Shown: piece by piece, positions 1 to 12,256 of the stretch | Layout of the letters: every line of letters starts with the position of its first letter | How positions within the stretch are numbered: the stretch's first letter is position 1 | NCBI GenBank assembly: GCA_033439295.1 | Contig: JAVTLE010000005.1 | Span: 2,654,501 to 2,718,500, forward strand | Reading direction: 5' to 3' | Length of the DNA stretch: 64,000 nucleotides | From: Deuterostichococcus epilithicus | Lineage: Eukaryota > Chlorophyta > Trebouxiophyceae > Prasiolales > Stichococcaceae | Made by a program: the position numbers and the translations under genes | Notes under the pieces: generated by a model | What the model saw: only the letters and a program-made list of their open reading frames with translations | Database searches by the model: none | Told to the model about the DNA's origin: nothing

Positions 1-3000
1 ATTCCATGTAGCAGTGGTATAGGTAATCCATTTCACTGACCGGGATTTTGCGACCATGCGTCCATACAGGTGATGTGGATGCGGACATTGCGCAGCACCT
101 GAAGCGGCTCACAAAGCGCGAGGCGGTGACCCGCATCAAGGCGCTGCAGGCACGCGTCGATACTGGACGCATCGCTTGTGTCCCGCAGCCACGGTCCTTG
201 GTGCATTGCCGCATGATCCAGCTGCCAGGCCTGTGGAACACGACTCATCTCGACTCAGCGCGGACTGAGCCTACCGCCAACGCGCAGGCGCTGCGGGGCT
301 TGCTGCGGGAGCGGGGCGAGCAGCAGGTGCAGGCGGTGCTGCCCTCCTGGGCGCATGTGTGGCCGCGCCTGGTGTTGGACAATGACCGCGCCGTGCGTTG
401 CGAGGCGGCCGAGATCATGGCGCTGCTGGCGCAGGTGCGTAAACTACAGAACGATGTTCTGCCAGTCAGGAATCGGCAGGTCAGGAGATCGTAGCGGCGC
501 TGGTGCAGGGGAGGGAACATGCGGCATGTGGGGCACTGTGTGTGGAACAGTCGAGGTCCACCGTGCGGCGGGCCGCAGGAGCACCAGGAGCTGGCGCTTC
601 ACATTCGTGATGCCTACAAAGCCCACCCAGAGGCCGCCCACCATCAGTTGCTACATGCGTGCAGCTGGCGGGCCGCAAGCTGGCGCCCTTTCTGCGGGTG
701 CTGCTGCCGTCATGGTGGCTGGCGCGGTTCGACTGGCACGCAGATGCCGCCACGGCCGCCCGGCGCGCCATGCATGACGCCTTTGCCGGGGCGCGACAGC
801 GGGAGGCGCTGCTCTTCTGCCGCAGCGAGGTGCCTGCTTCCGCCTGCCCCTTGCTTGAGAGAGCACCGCCGATGTCTGCACTGGAATCCACGCTGATGCG
901 CGTCGGCCCAAAGGTCGGCCCGCACTGGCAGCCTTGCGCATGTCAAGCAAGAGCCATTTGGATTAACCTCTGCCCATCGTGCCCATTGGGAACAGACTGA
1001 GGCCTGCGGTCAAGGGTGAGAATACGCAAAATTGCGATGTGTGCAAACCCGCCATCGCCAGGTAGTGGAGCTGCTGGAGGACAACCTGGCGGCCACCCCC
1101 GAGCAGCTGGGCGACGCCGCACGGGAATCTGCCGAGGAGCTGTCGGAGCGCCACGAACGCGTGACCGCCGCCAGCCTGCTGGCCCTGGCTGCCCTCGCTA
1201 ACGCCGCCAAGGCGCAGCCGGGGGGTGCGGTGGGAAAGCACCCATCGGCATCAGACGCTCCTGCGGCAGCCGGCGGCGGCGCCGAGCCCGGCGGCGCCGT
1301 GAAGCAGCCGCCGGCGGAGGCGGAGCTGCTGCAGCGGGTGGCGGCGATCGTCGCGGCGCCAGGCTTCTGGAAGCGGGTGCTGGGCGCAAAGAGCGCGCCC
1401 GTGCGACTGGCTGCCTACAGCTTCACTGCGCAGCTGTGTGCTGAGTGAGCGCCTCTTGCCTAACGGCTTCTGCTGGTGCTGCACAACAGTCTTTCCAGCT
1501 TCGTGCGGCATGCCGGGAATGCCAGCTTGCACAACGCATGGACTCAGTGCGACAACAGCGGCCGCTCCATGGCCTGCATACTGCTCACCTGCAGAGCACC
1601 AGCGGCTGGGCAAAGGCTTTCATCGGGCTGTGTGGTCGGTCTTGGGGCACACGCCGCGTGTCTGCAGACCACCCGGAACGGCTGGTGCGCCTGCGCAGGC
1701 ACCCCGACATGCTGGAGGCCAGCCTGGCGGCCAGTGCGCCGCTGGTGCTGGGCGCGTTCGCCGACAAGCATGGTCCCAACCACGGGCCGATGTGGGAGAT
1801 GGTGCTGACCTACTGCCGCCGATTCCCGGCCGCCTGGGACCACGTGGACGTGCAGAAGATGGTGGTACCGCGCCTGACCTCCTTCCTGAGGTGAGACTTC
1901 ACCCTTGCGTGCGTCTGCTGCGTCGCACAGTCCAGCAGCATGGCTCTGGGTGCGGTATTTCAGAGTTGTGTCGGCAATGCATGGCGAAATCTCAGCGCGA
2001 GGTCTATTGATCATTACGATGTTTCCAAATAGCAGCCATCTGCTTTGCAAGGAATGGCGGCCTGCACCCATGGTCTGGTGTTGCCTGATCGGTCGGCAGA
2101 CCTGACGCTGACACCTGGCTGCACACTGCCCTGCAGTCATGCATGCTATGGCTCGGTCGAGGTGTCGCACCCAGCGCTGCTGCCGTTCCTGAGCTGCATC
2201 ACTGCGCGCCTGACGGCGGCTGCGGCGCGCCAGCCGGCGGCAATCACTGCCGCGCTGTGGAAGGGCTGCGAAATGCTCACGACCCCGTCGGCCCGGACCA
2301 CAGGCGCCACTTGCTATCGAGTAGGGCCTTTTCTTGGCCTTGCCTTGCAGTTTGCGGCGAATAGCAGCCAGATGGCGCTTTTGTTGATCGCGAGTGTGCG
2401 AGCTTGGGTCTTGACTCGCATGCATCGAGGACCAAACCCCCTGTCCCAATCCCAGTGCTGCTCGCCCGCAGGAGTGCTTCTGTTTCCTTTTGGCGCGGGC
2501 AGAGGCGGCGGCGGCTGTGGCGACCGACGCAGCGGCGAGCAGCGCCGAGGGGGGCAGCCCAGCGGTGGCGGCGCTGCACGCGGCGATGTGCCAGGGGCCG
2601 GTCGAGACGGCGCTGCTGCCGAACAGCCCGGGCCTCGCCGCCATGGGCGCTGAGGCTGCCGCGGCCGTGCTGACGCAGGTACAGAGGCTGCACTTCATTA
2701 CGAGCCCCTGCCTTCGTCCTCAGTCTCGATGCTTGTGGCACACCCAAGTAAACGCCATCTCCTGCGAGGGCGACAAGACAGTGGATTGGCTGTGAATGTG
2801 CCATTGCAGCTGGGCGGCAAAGTGTGCGCTGGCGATCCGGACCCGGCGGCAGACGCGGCCCTCCGGCAGCTGCTGGGCGCCGTCGGCAGCAGCGTCGCAG
2901 GCAACCTGCGTGCCAGCCTGGAGGCGGCCGCGCAGCAGCACGACGGCAGCGCCGAAGCGGTGTGTGGCCGCGCGGCGGCGCTGCTGGCGGCGCTCGCCGA

Positions 3001-6000
3001 GGCCAGCGGCGGGAGCCACAGGCGCGCACACCCTGCATCTCTGAAGGTCCCCTGGTCGTGAAGGACCCTTGGCCGTGAAGCTCAACCTGGGCCGATTTGG
3101 CTACGTGCGCAGCTCTATCACCCTTTGCCCTTGTACAAGCTTGCTGGCAGCTTGCACTGGGCTGCATGCCACCTGTTGCAGCCTTGCTCAGATGTGACTG
3201 CTGTCCGCTGGAGTCTCTGCAGGCAGCTGGTGGCGCAGTGCATAGTGCCGCCAGTGGCGCAGCTGCTGCTGCCGTCTGTCAGCCGCGGCGACGCCACCGC
3301 GGCCGCCTCGGGCCTGCTTGCCAACATCATCCACAGCTTTGGCTCTGGCGTGCTGCCTGCAGCAGGTGAGGTGGCATGCTGCAGCACAAGTGTCCGGCCC
3401 TGGTGCTTCTGATTGAGGGCGCAGAATGTCGAACGTCTATTGTTAAAGGCCAGCCCTGAACTGGACGAGCGGCTGCAAGCTGCTCGCTGCGGGACAGGCC
3501 AGCTGTTGCCTGCAACCTGTCCGTCACACTGCCACGGTAAAGATTCAAGTTCATGCAAGGACGCTAAGCTGGGACCCTGGCCGTGCGCAGGCGCCGCGTC
3601 GGACACAGCACAGCGCAGCGCGCCCGGAGCTGGCGGAGCCGGCCTGGTCCCCAGCGCCATGGCCGATCAGGTGCTGGCCGGCGCCGTGGCGGCAGGCGCG
3701 CTGCCGGCGCAGGCCGACCTCATCGGCGCGTGCCTGCGGCAGGCTCCCGACGCTGCGCCGGCGTGCGGCGCCCTGCTGCTGCGCCTGGCGGGCGTCGAGC
3801 CGCGCGTGGCAGGTGGGCCCGGGGGATGCCGCATCGACGATGTGTAGGGAGCCATACTGCTCGTCGTACTGTTGTGGCTGTGCGGCGCAGCCTTGGTGGT
3901 CGCCATCACATGCCTCGGCTGCATCGTTGCATTGCGAGACGAGGGTCATCAGTCCAAACCGAGACGAGGGGCACTAGTCCAAACCCGCCAGTTAATGCTG
4001 CAGATGCGGACAGCCGCGGCCGCGGCCTGGAGCTGGCCTGCCTGCTGGTGGACTGCCTGCGGTCGGGCTCCTCGCCCGCCGCCGCACGCCAGCCGGGCGA
4101 CAGCATTGCCTCAGCGTCTGGCGCGGCGGCCGCCGGCAAAGTGGCCTCAGATCCGGCGATGTGGCGGTCGGACGCACTGGACCGGCTGGCGGCGGCGCTG
4201 GCGGAGCCTGACCTGCTAGCGGCGCAGCCCGCGGCGGCGGCGCTGCTGAGCCGGCTGCTCGCCGGCGCCGGCCCGCTGCCGCTGCTGCGGGAGGCCGCCG
4301 CGCTGGCGGCGCTGTCACAGCTCCGGCGACTGCTGCAGGGTGCCCTCGACCAGCCGGGTGCGCAGTTCCTCTCGCTGCAACCGGGCTGGAGCTTTCATGT
4401 CGAAGTTGGCCTTGTCGGCATGCGGTCGGGCACCCCACCCTCTATCCTGTGCTCTCTGCTGTGCAGCGACTCAGTTGGCAGCAGCATGGCTTGGAAAGGA
4501 CCCGCAGCACGATCTTCACTGAATGACTTCGCCTTGCGTGCAGGGGCTGCGGCGGGCGCGCTACGGGCGCTGGACGGTTGTCTTTACTCTGCCGCTCTGG
4601 GTGCCTCGCCGCAGCTGGCGGCGGCGCGCGCCGCAACGCTGTGCGTGGTGCTGCAGCTGTCCTGGGGCGAGGACGCTGCCGTCTCTGATGACCAGGCAGC
4701 CTCGGACGGCGAAGCGGCCAGCGAAGAGGGCAGCAAGGCCAGCAGCCAGGGCGATGCAGACTCGGCAGACGGCGACGGCGCCGAGCCTGCTGCCAGTGCA
4801 CCTATGCCACAGGTGCAGTGGAGCACGGAGCCATTTTGCATCAGCGAGGACATCTGGGCATGTGCAAATGCATTGAAACGTGTGCCCAGCTGTCGAGTCA
4901 CCCGCGCCATGCATGACTGCGTTCAGGCTGACAGCATGAACATCGGAACGCCCCGACAAAGCATGGGAGTGATTGTTGCAATGCAACCGTGCTTCTAGGT
5001 CGCTGCACTGGCGCGGCGGCTGTGGGCGGAGGGCCAGTCCACAGCCGACCTGCTGCAGCGGACGTCCGGTGAAGATGCGGCGGCCATCAGCAGCAGCCTC
5101 ACGCAGCACCTGGCGGGCGCCATCGCCGCTGACACACCAGCACACGGCGAGGTGGGCATGTTGCAAAGCAGAGCACCGGCCCCACTATACACAGGCTCGC
5201 TCGGCCGTTGCTGAGTCCAAAAGGGTTCATGCAGTCCCTACAGACTGCCAGCGCACGCGCCTGCAGCACAGAAGTGTGTTGGTGGCTGTGGCAGCCCTCA
5301 CGTTTGCATCGCGGGCATGAGTCGCAAGCAGACCGCTCCCCACCCTCTCGTGCCTCCAGGACGCCGATTGGGCTGACACCTGGGCGGCACGTGTGGAGGA
5401 GCTGCACGATCTGCTCGATGCGACGCCGCCTGCGGCGGCCGGTCTGCTCAGCAGCGTGCTCGCCCCACGGCGCCTCTGGCCCCGCTTCGCCATTCCATCC
5501 GCCACTGCAGATTCGGCGGCGGCGCCACTGCAGCCGGCGGCAGGGACGCAAGTGGCAGACGAGACGGCTGCTGCCAATGCGATGGATCCATTGACGGCAG
5601 CCCTCGTTGGCCGCCTCGGCGCTGCGGTAGTGTTTGGCGGCAGCAGCGGGGGCCGGCCACACAGGTCAGCTTGATTGCCCAACACCATTCCTGCCACATG
5701 CGCGTCAGGGATCCTGTGGCATTTCACTGCCACATATGCACGACAGGCTGCTCGGCTGAGCAGTCTCAGTCATATTGTCGAGGTGGAAGGGGAGGGCCAA
5801 AAGGTCTCGTCTGGACCTGATCATAGGGCCTGGCTGCTGGACGAGCTGCTTTGCTCGGCGCATAGCCCAAATTCCACCATCAGCTGCGGCCAGGCGGCAA
5901 CGCTGCTGCAGCAGGCTGCGGATGAGATGGAGGGTAGCGGCAGCGTTGACGGCGGCAGCCGCGAAAGCTGGGGTTTCTTTGATGATCTCCTTGACCGGTA

Positions 6001-9000
6001 AGCAGTTTTCCACGACAGCCTTGACCGCAGCTGGCCGTGTGTTAATCGATTGTGCAGGACTGACCAGAAACCTGAGCTTGTGTCGCGCTGCTGAGCTGTG
6101 CTGATGGCGCCGGCTTTCACAGGCCCCAGACTTCACAGACAACTGCTTTTGCGAGACAGCCTGATCTTTGGAGGCCATCAAAAGCAAACCTGCAGATTCG
6201 AGTCTTTAACAAAGCAGTATCTGATCTCGCAGGCTGTGGGACGGTTGTCGCACTGGCGACGTGGCCTCCCAGGCTGTGCACGGGGCAGCCGCCAGCGCTG
6301 CCCTGCAGCAGCTGACGCAGCACGGCGGCGCGGACGGCGCTGTCGCGGCGGCCATCTGCAGCCTGTGCCGGGATAAGCTGCGGGACCCTGCCGGGACCCT
6401 GCCGCCGCTGCCCAGCCCCCTGCTGCGCAGCTTCGTGGCCACCCTGGCGGCCTTCGTGCGGTGAGTCTGGTGTTGGCTTCTCGCCAAGGCAATCTCGCAT
6501 GCCCTGAGCAAGCTTGGTCATTGGAGCAATGGAAGTCCTCGCCCTGCCCTGTGCATTCCTGTCCATGCTCGAATGTTGGCAGGCTTACAAGCAGTTTGGC
6601 CGTGCCAGCCGCCGCGCTGTCAAAACGCGTCTGCCACAGGTCCGCCCAGGTCCTCTTGCTGGCCGCCCACCCACAATGGGCGCTGCAGCTCATTGCTGGA
6701 CCGACATCTGCACGAAACGTCTGCCACTCCCGGCCAACCTCGATCCAGCAATGAGCCCATCATGATGCCGAGCCTGTTCACTCTTGGTTCTCAAGGAGCG
6801 ACGCGTCAGGCCAGCGGCTGGACGCTTCAGGCCTTGCGGCGTTTGCCGCCGCAGCGTGCTCTGCAGCGGCGGCGCTGCCGCCGGTGGCCATCTGCGCCGC
6901 CGAGCGGCGCNCGCAGGCGGCGGCCGCGCTCGATGCCCTGCGCCTGGCCTNGGCCTGNTTCCCGCCGGCGGACGATCCGTCCGCCGGCGCNGCAGCTGCG
7001 CAGCAGACGGCGCCGGCCGGCGGCGGCGCGCCCCCCGTCGGCGCGTCGGTGACCAATGAGCGGGCGGCGCTGCTGTCACTGCTGCGGCGGCAGCTGAACG
7101 GCGAGCGGGCGGCGACGGCCGCACGCCTCGCGGAGCGGCGCCTGCAGCCGCGGGCGCTGGGCGGCGACGGCGCCGCAGCGGAGACGGCGGCGGAGCAGGA
7201 CGCAGCGGCGGCAGTCACCGGCCTGGCGCTGGGCGCCCTCACGTACAGCTGGCAGGACTTGGCTGAGCAGGTGCCGTACCATGAGAGATTGCCGCATCGG
7301 GTCTCCCGCTTCTCATGCGGGGCTCCACGGGTCTGATCTTCCACGCTCAGACACGGGCGCTCGCAAGATGTAGGCTCGCAATGTCAGGCACGGGCTGCAT
7401 GTCAAAATGAACCCTTTTGCGGCCGACGCATGGCGTCTCAGTGGTGACAAGACTGGCAGCTCGTGGTGCGCTGCAGGACTGGGACGCCATCTTCAAGCGG
7501 ACGCAGGCGGGCCTCGCCGCCTGCAGCGTTGCAGTCGAGGACGTCGCCGAAGCGGTGTCCACCGCCGCGATTTCCGCTGCAGGTCAGCGCACCACCCTCC
7601 TGCCTGCTCCCAGGGATACACCTAGATGTTGTATACAGATGTATGATCGTGGCACAGGTCCATGTTTGCGCGCCTTTGGTCACACAACTCTGAACCTCCT
7701 TGTCTCCCGGGATGCAGCTGCTGCGGCCTCCGCCCCGCCGCCGGCCGCTGAGGCCGCGGTGCTGCTGCTGCACCAGCTGGGCCGCATCGGCCTGCTGGAC
7801 GCGCCCCCAGGGCCGCCTGTTGCGGCAGCGCTGCGCGAGTCGGGCCGTCAGGCCGCGCTGTCCGACTGGCACCAGGTTGGCAATGCTTCGCCCGCACCAC
7901 GTCTGCTGGCACCACAGCCCGTCCCTGCGTCTCCGCATCTCTGATGTCCATGGGCGCACTGCTCGTCAACCCCCTCCTGTCGTGCTGCTCTGCACCAGGT
8001 TTCACAGTCGAGTGGCCCTTGCCCCTTGCCGCACCTGTGCCATGGCTCTGAGGAGACCTGCCAAAGCAGCGAGTTTCTCAAATCCCCCAGTGCGCTTTGC
8101 AGGACCACGCTCGCATCTTTGCGCTCCTCACGGGCCTCTTCGAGGGCTCCTCGCGACCGACGCACACGCCGCCCTCTTGGGCGGACTTCTCAGCAGACGC
8201 TGCAGCAGACGTGCTCAGGTGGCCACCTTGCGATGTTGATTCCGCTGTACAGTGTGCTGCATGCACTCGCAATCCGTGCCGAACGGCATCATCCCTGCAT
8301 CTGCTGGCTCATGAAACCCTTGCAAAGCCTTCGAAAATGTGCATGCAGGATGTTGGTCCCTTAGGCTTGACGCAATTGTCCCGCTGTGCACTGCGCAGGA
8401 TCCTGTTTGCAGGCGGCACGGTGCAGGCGCTGGCCGCGGCGGCAGGCGGCGACGCAGTGGCAGCAGCCGCAGAGTGGCAGGCCCACTGCACGCCACTGTG
8501 GGCGGCCGTCGCGGGCGCCGCGTCGACGATTGCACACGCGACGGCTGGCAGCGGCCTTGCGGCCTGCATTAGGCCGGCAGTGGAGGCGGCAGATGCCTGG
8601 GCTGCTGAGACTGGTGCGGGTTGGCCATCGACATAGTAGCAGATGTTGCAGCCAGTGGGACAGCCAGTGCGAGCAGGTTCCGATCATCCACCCGTCAGTG
8701 ATCGCTCTGCACATGCGCTCGTTCCCCCTCACGTCAACGTGCATGCTTGCAGGCGTGGACGCCGTGGGGTCCCTGCTGGCGCTGGTGCTGGCGGCGCCGC
8801 AGCCGCACGGCGGAAGCAGCGGCGGCGACGGGCTGCGGGCGGCCGCGCTGCGGCTGCTGCTGGCGCCGGGGCTCGACCTGCTGTCCCGCCTCAGCACTGC
8901 GCCCCTCGTCACGGTGCGGCTCGCTCTGGAGTGCTCCAGGACCGCCCACTTGCTCAAAGCAGCGCGGCTCAGTGCAGTGGATGTACGCATCTGCTGTGCA

Positions 9001-11902
9001 TCTGCTGTGCTACGACGTCGAGTGGCTTTGCCGGCAGACAGGGCGGCGGACTGCCGCTCGGCAATGTACGCATTGCATTCCTATGTCAGATCGTGTCCCA
9101 GCCATGGCGGGCACCTCATCCTGCGTAAACATCCGCCGGTTGCGTCGCAGCTGAATACGAAGCCTCAGACATGACTTGCGCGAATTGCATCGCCACCGCA
9201 GGAGGAGGAGGCGGCTCTGGCGGAGGAGGCGGCGGAGGCGCCGGGCGCGCCGCAGGATGCGGCGTCGCGCCTCGTCGCCGCTGGAGTGCGGCCGAGCCTG
9301 GCCGCCGCCCTCGCGGCGGCGTCGGAGGGCGGCGGCGGCGGCGGCGGCGGCGGCTGGCTGCCGGGCGCGGCGCTGGCGGCGGGCCACNTGCNGGCGCTGC
9401 CGCNGNGGAGCGCGGGGCGGCGCCTGCTGGCGCAGACGCTGCGCGACATCCACAGGCGCGTCCGAGCAGGCTGCACTGCCGCTGCTGCTCCACCCCCCGC
9501 CCCCCCGGGGGGCGAGCGCTGACCTATCGTGCGACGCGGTGGACTGTGGACTTGCTGGGCTTGCTGGCGGAGGCGCTGCCGCTGCTGAGGAGTGCAGAAC
9601 TCCGACTCTATTGTCCAATGCCCTGTTGTTCACCTCAGCAACACCGCATTGCAGCCTGGTGCCGGCGCTGCTGAACTTGCTCGTGGAGGCGCTGCCGCTG
9701 CCGGCCGCGACCACTTCGGCGGCACAGCGGCGCAGCAGCGGCCAGGGCGCCGGCCCCGCCGCCGCCGCTCGCCGGCCGCCGCCNCGCCTGGCGCCGGCCG
9801 CGGGTGGGACTACCTCGAGGAGCTTCGAGCGGCAGGCAAGGGCCTTGCCTGCCGCCGACATGGCATCGAGCTCCCTGTCGCAGCACCACTCTGTGGCCAG
9901 ACCAGGACACCTGCGAGCGTGCGGCGCCTGCATCCTGCAGTCATCTGCAGAGACACGAAGGCAGTCACGCCTCAGTGTGCCCCGCAAGCGCATCACAGGC
10001 TCGGGCTCCGAGGCCCCATCCAGTGCCGGCCGACCCGGACTCCGCGTCTGCCTGTCGAATAGGGGCCGGCGTCAGCGGCGCCTCTGCGCAGGCGCTGGCG
10101 GCGGCGACGTACCGCGGGCTGCTGCTGGCGCTGCCCGCGAGCGCGTCGCTGTGGTTTGGCGACCTCCGGGACCGCAGGGCAGCGGCCGCGGTGGAGGCCT
10201 ACACGCGAGGGCAGCACAGCCCCGCACTGCTGGCCCACGAGCTGGCTGTCATCCAGGTGCGAGCAGATGGTCCGAGGTGTGGCAAAAGTCTCGTCAGAGC
10301 ACGTCTTGGAAGTGGTGGACGGCGGCGGTGGCGGCCCGCGGGCTGGCCGCCGTCGAGGCTCCCGGCGCGGCCGAGGCCCGGCGCCTCAAGACCTGGCCCC
10401 TTGGGACAAAGGGCCTTTCTTTCTGCTCTCGGGGTGCTGCGCGGTCGGTGCTTCGCCAGAGGTGCAGCATTGCTTGTGACCCCTTCCGAACAGGCGCTGC
10501 TGGCCCCCGGCCTGACCGGCGTCCGGCACCATACCAGCCAAGCAGGAGGCTCCGGCGTCTGTGTGGCCTGGAGGTGCAGGGCACGCAGACGACGCCAGGG
10601 CCTTGCTGCTATGCTAGTAGGACGCGGACAGTGGCTCCAGTTACCGACTGGCAAATAAGAGCCCCAACCCTTAGGCTATCTCTGCCTCGGCCGGCGCCAT
10701 GACATTGCCCCGCTCCTGCGTGTGGCCTGACCCTTGAAACCCCCTGCCGCAGTCGCCATCGGCGACAGAGCTGGCAAACGCTTTGAACCTCAGCCTGAAA
10801 GCCAACCGGCACTGCGGAGGCACGGCCGGCCTTGATGCCATCTGACTTCACCCTAGGGACCCTGGAACCTTTCTGCCGCGCAGTCACCGGCGGCGACGGA
10901 GCTGGCCAGCACCGAGAACTTCAGCCTGAAGGCCAACCCGGCGCTGCGGGAGGTTGTGGCTGTTGCAGAGGTGGAGGACGGCGCAGTGCTGGAGCTGGCC
11001 ATCCGGCTGCCGCCGGCCTGGCCGCTCAAGCCCGCCGAGGTGGAGTGCCGCCGTAAGGTGCGGGTTGTTGGCTGGTCGGTCTATGGCCTCCGCATCTCCT
11101 CCGTCCAGGGTCATGGCATTGTGCAGCAACCACTAGCCCAGCTGCACGGCCGCGCCGGCACAGGCGCTGGCACTCGAGCATTGACGCGCTGATGGTCCCT
11201 GCCTGATAAATGCATGACCGGTGCAAGGACTGAGGCTGACCACTGGAGGTGTCTGTTGCACGTCGGCGATGAGCATCCACATGCCATTGAAGCTTCCAGC
11301 ATGTGGCCGCAGGTGGGCGTGGCAGAGGGGCGGCTGCGCAAGTGGCTGCTGTCCATCTCGGCATTCCTGCGCAACCAGAATGGCTCCATTCTGGACGCGG
11401 TCTCGCTGTGGAAGGCCAATGTGGACCAGGCCTTCCAGGTATGTCTGCCCCTCTGGTTGCTTGCTTGCAAAGCGGCACCCGAGGTCCTCTTCTGGCGACA
11501 CTGTTTTGAGGCAGCTGCTGTGCTGCATCGTCTTGGAGAAGCTGCTGCGGTCTGCCCTGTGCCCTCTCCTGTGCACCATCAGAGTGCAGGCAGCATCACG
11601 TTTGGGTTGTGGTGCATGGCCGGAGCACCTTGCCAGCCCGCCTTGACCACCGCAACCGCACTTGCAGCCGCACGTCTTCCTTTTCTTTCTGACATGTGCA
11701 TGCCGCCCCTGCCGCACAGGGCGTGGAGGAGTGCCTCATCTGCTACAGCATCATCCACCCAGCAAATGGGCAGCTGCCGCGCATGGCCTGCCGCACCTGC
11801 GCCAAGCGCTTCCATGGGGCCTGCCTGTACAAGTGGTTCCAGTCCGCCGCCAAGTCCAACTGCCCGCACTGCCAGACGCAGTGGCTGCACGGCCGCGCGT
11901 GA
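1..11902 (+). CDS. LTN1: Listerin, RING E3 ubiquitin ligase of ribosome-associated quality control; 5' end beyond the window
   Basis: Listerin ubiquitinates stalled nascent chains on 60S ribosomal subunits in the cytosol. The first exon seen starts at an acceptor at 68-69 and encodes the conserved N-terminal motif [16 protein letters not shown], so at least one exon lies to the left. Many HEAT-like Ala/Leu-rich exons follow (for example about 258-437, 668-832, 1049-1447, 2500-2679, 4008-4350, 7030-7270). Then comes an RWD-like region (about 10885-11060), the listerin hallmark [19 protein letters not shown] (about 11335-11400), and a last exon (about 11720-11902) with a C4HC3 RING: CLIC, CRTC, FHGAC, CPHC. 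The RING sits at the extreme C-terminus, as in the family, and the stop is TGA at 11900. Nine N bases fall in GC-rich exons near 6.9, 9.4 and 9.8 kb. Exact exon borders in the middle were not all resolved. The family assignment is firm. Confidence 0.92.
3936..3985 (+). repeat. 25-bp tandem duplication in a listerin intron
   Basis: Two adjacent 25-bp copies (3936-3960 and 3961-3985), each beginning GAGACGAGGG and ending AGTCCAAACC, differ at a few positions. They lie just upstream of a listerin exon that starts near 4008. This looks like a simple local duplication with no sign of mobility. Confidence 0.85.
10729..10955 (+). repeat. Degenerate duplicate of a listerin acceptor and exon start
   Basis: Bases 10729-10822 and 10858-10955 are imperfect copies about 130 bp apart, roughly 80 percent alike by eye. 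Both contain CTGCCGC followed by CAGTC, then GGCGAC, GAGCTGG, TTCAGCCTGAA-like and GCCAACC blocks. The downstream copy is the real exon: it is in frame and leads into the RWD-like region. The upstream copy has drifted and lies in the preceding intron. The same arrangement recurs in the aminopeptidase and FAN1 genes. Confidence 0.8.
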
Positions 11903-12256
11903 AGGACAAGCCGCAAGATACTACCTAGTCCCCTCGGCAGAGAGCTGCCAAAGTGGTGGCAGACTGACGGCATGGGGCTGCGGTCTGCTTAAGGTTGATG
12001 CCAGGATAGGTCAGGGACGAGAAGGGGGAGAGGGTTTGGGATTCTTTCTCTTCGTGCAAGTGGACGTGCAGCACAATTTCGAGGTGTGCCTGCCCTGGCT
12101 GACAGCCAGGTTGTGCAGACGGTGAATCAGATTCTGCGGTTTCCCAAGATCCAGCTGAGCAAACAGCAGGCAAGTGCATCAAAACGGATTCATGGTGCGA
12201 GCCAAGCCTGGTCGCCATGCGCCTTGAGGCCACTGAATGCAACCTCACGATCCAGG
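11903..12256. other. Convergent intergenic stretch
   Basis: This 354-bp gap separates the listerin stop from the stop of the oppositely oriented folate-receptor-like gene, so it should hold both 3' UTRs. An open plus-strand frame crosses it but has no family resemblance. I see no RNA gene or repeat. Confidence 0.6.

Noticed and set aside
9175-9520. Poly-Gly and poly-Ala coding in alternative frames of a listerin exon
   Set aside because: Other frames of the same GC-rich trinucleotide-like tract give equally repetitive peptides; only the listerin frame links to neighbouring exons.
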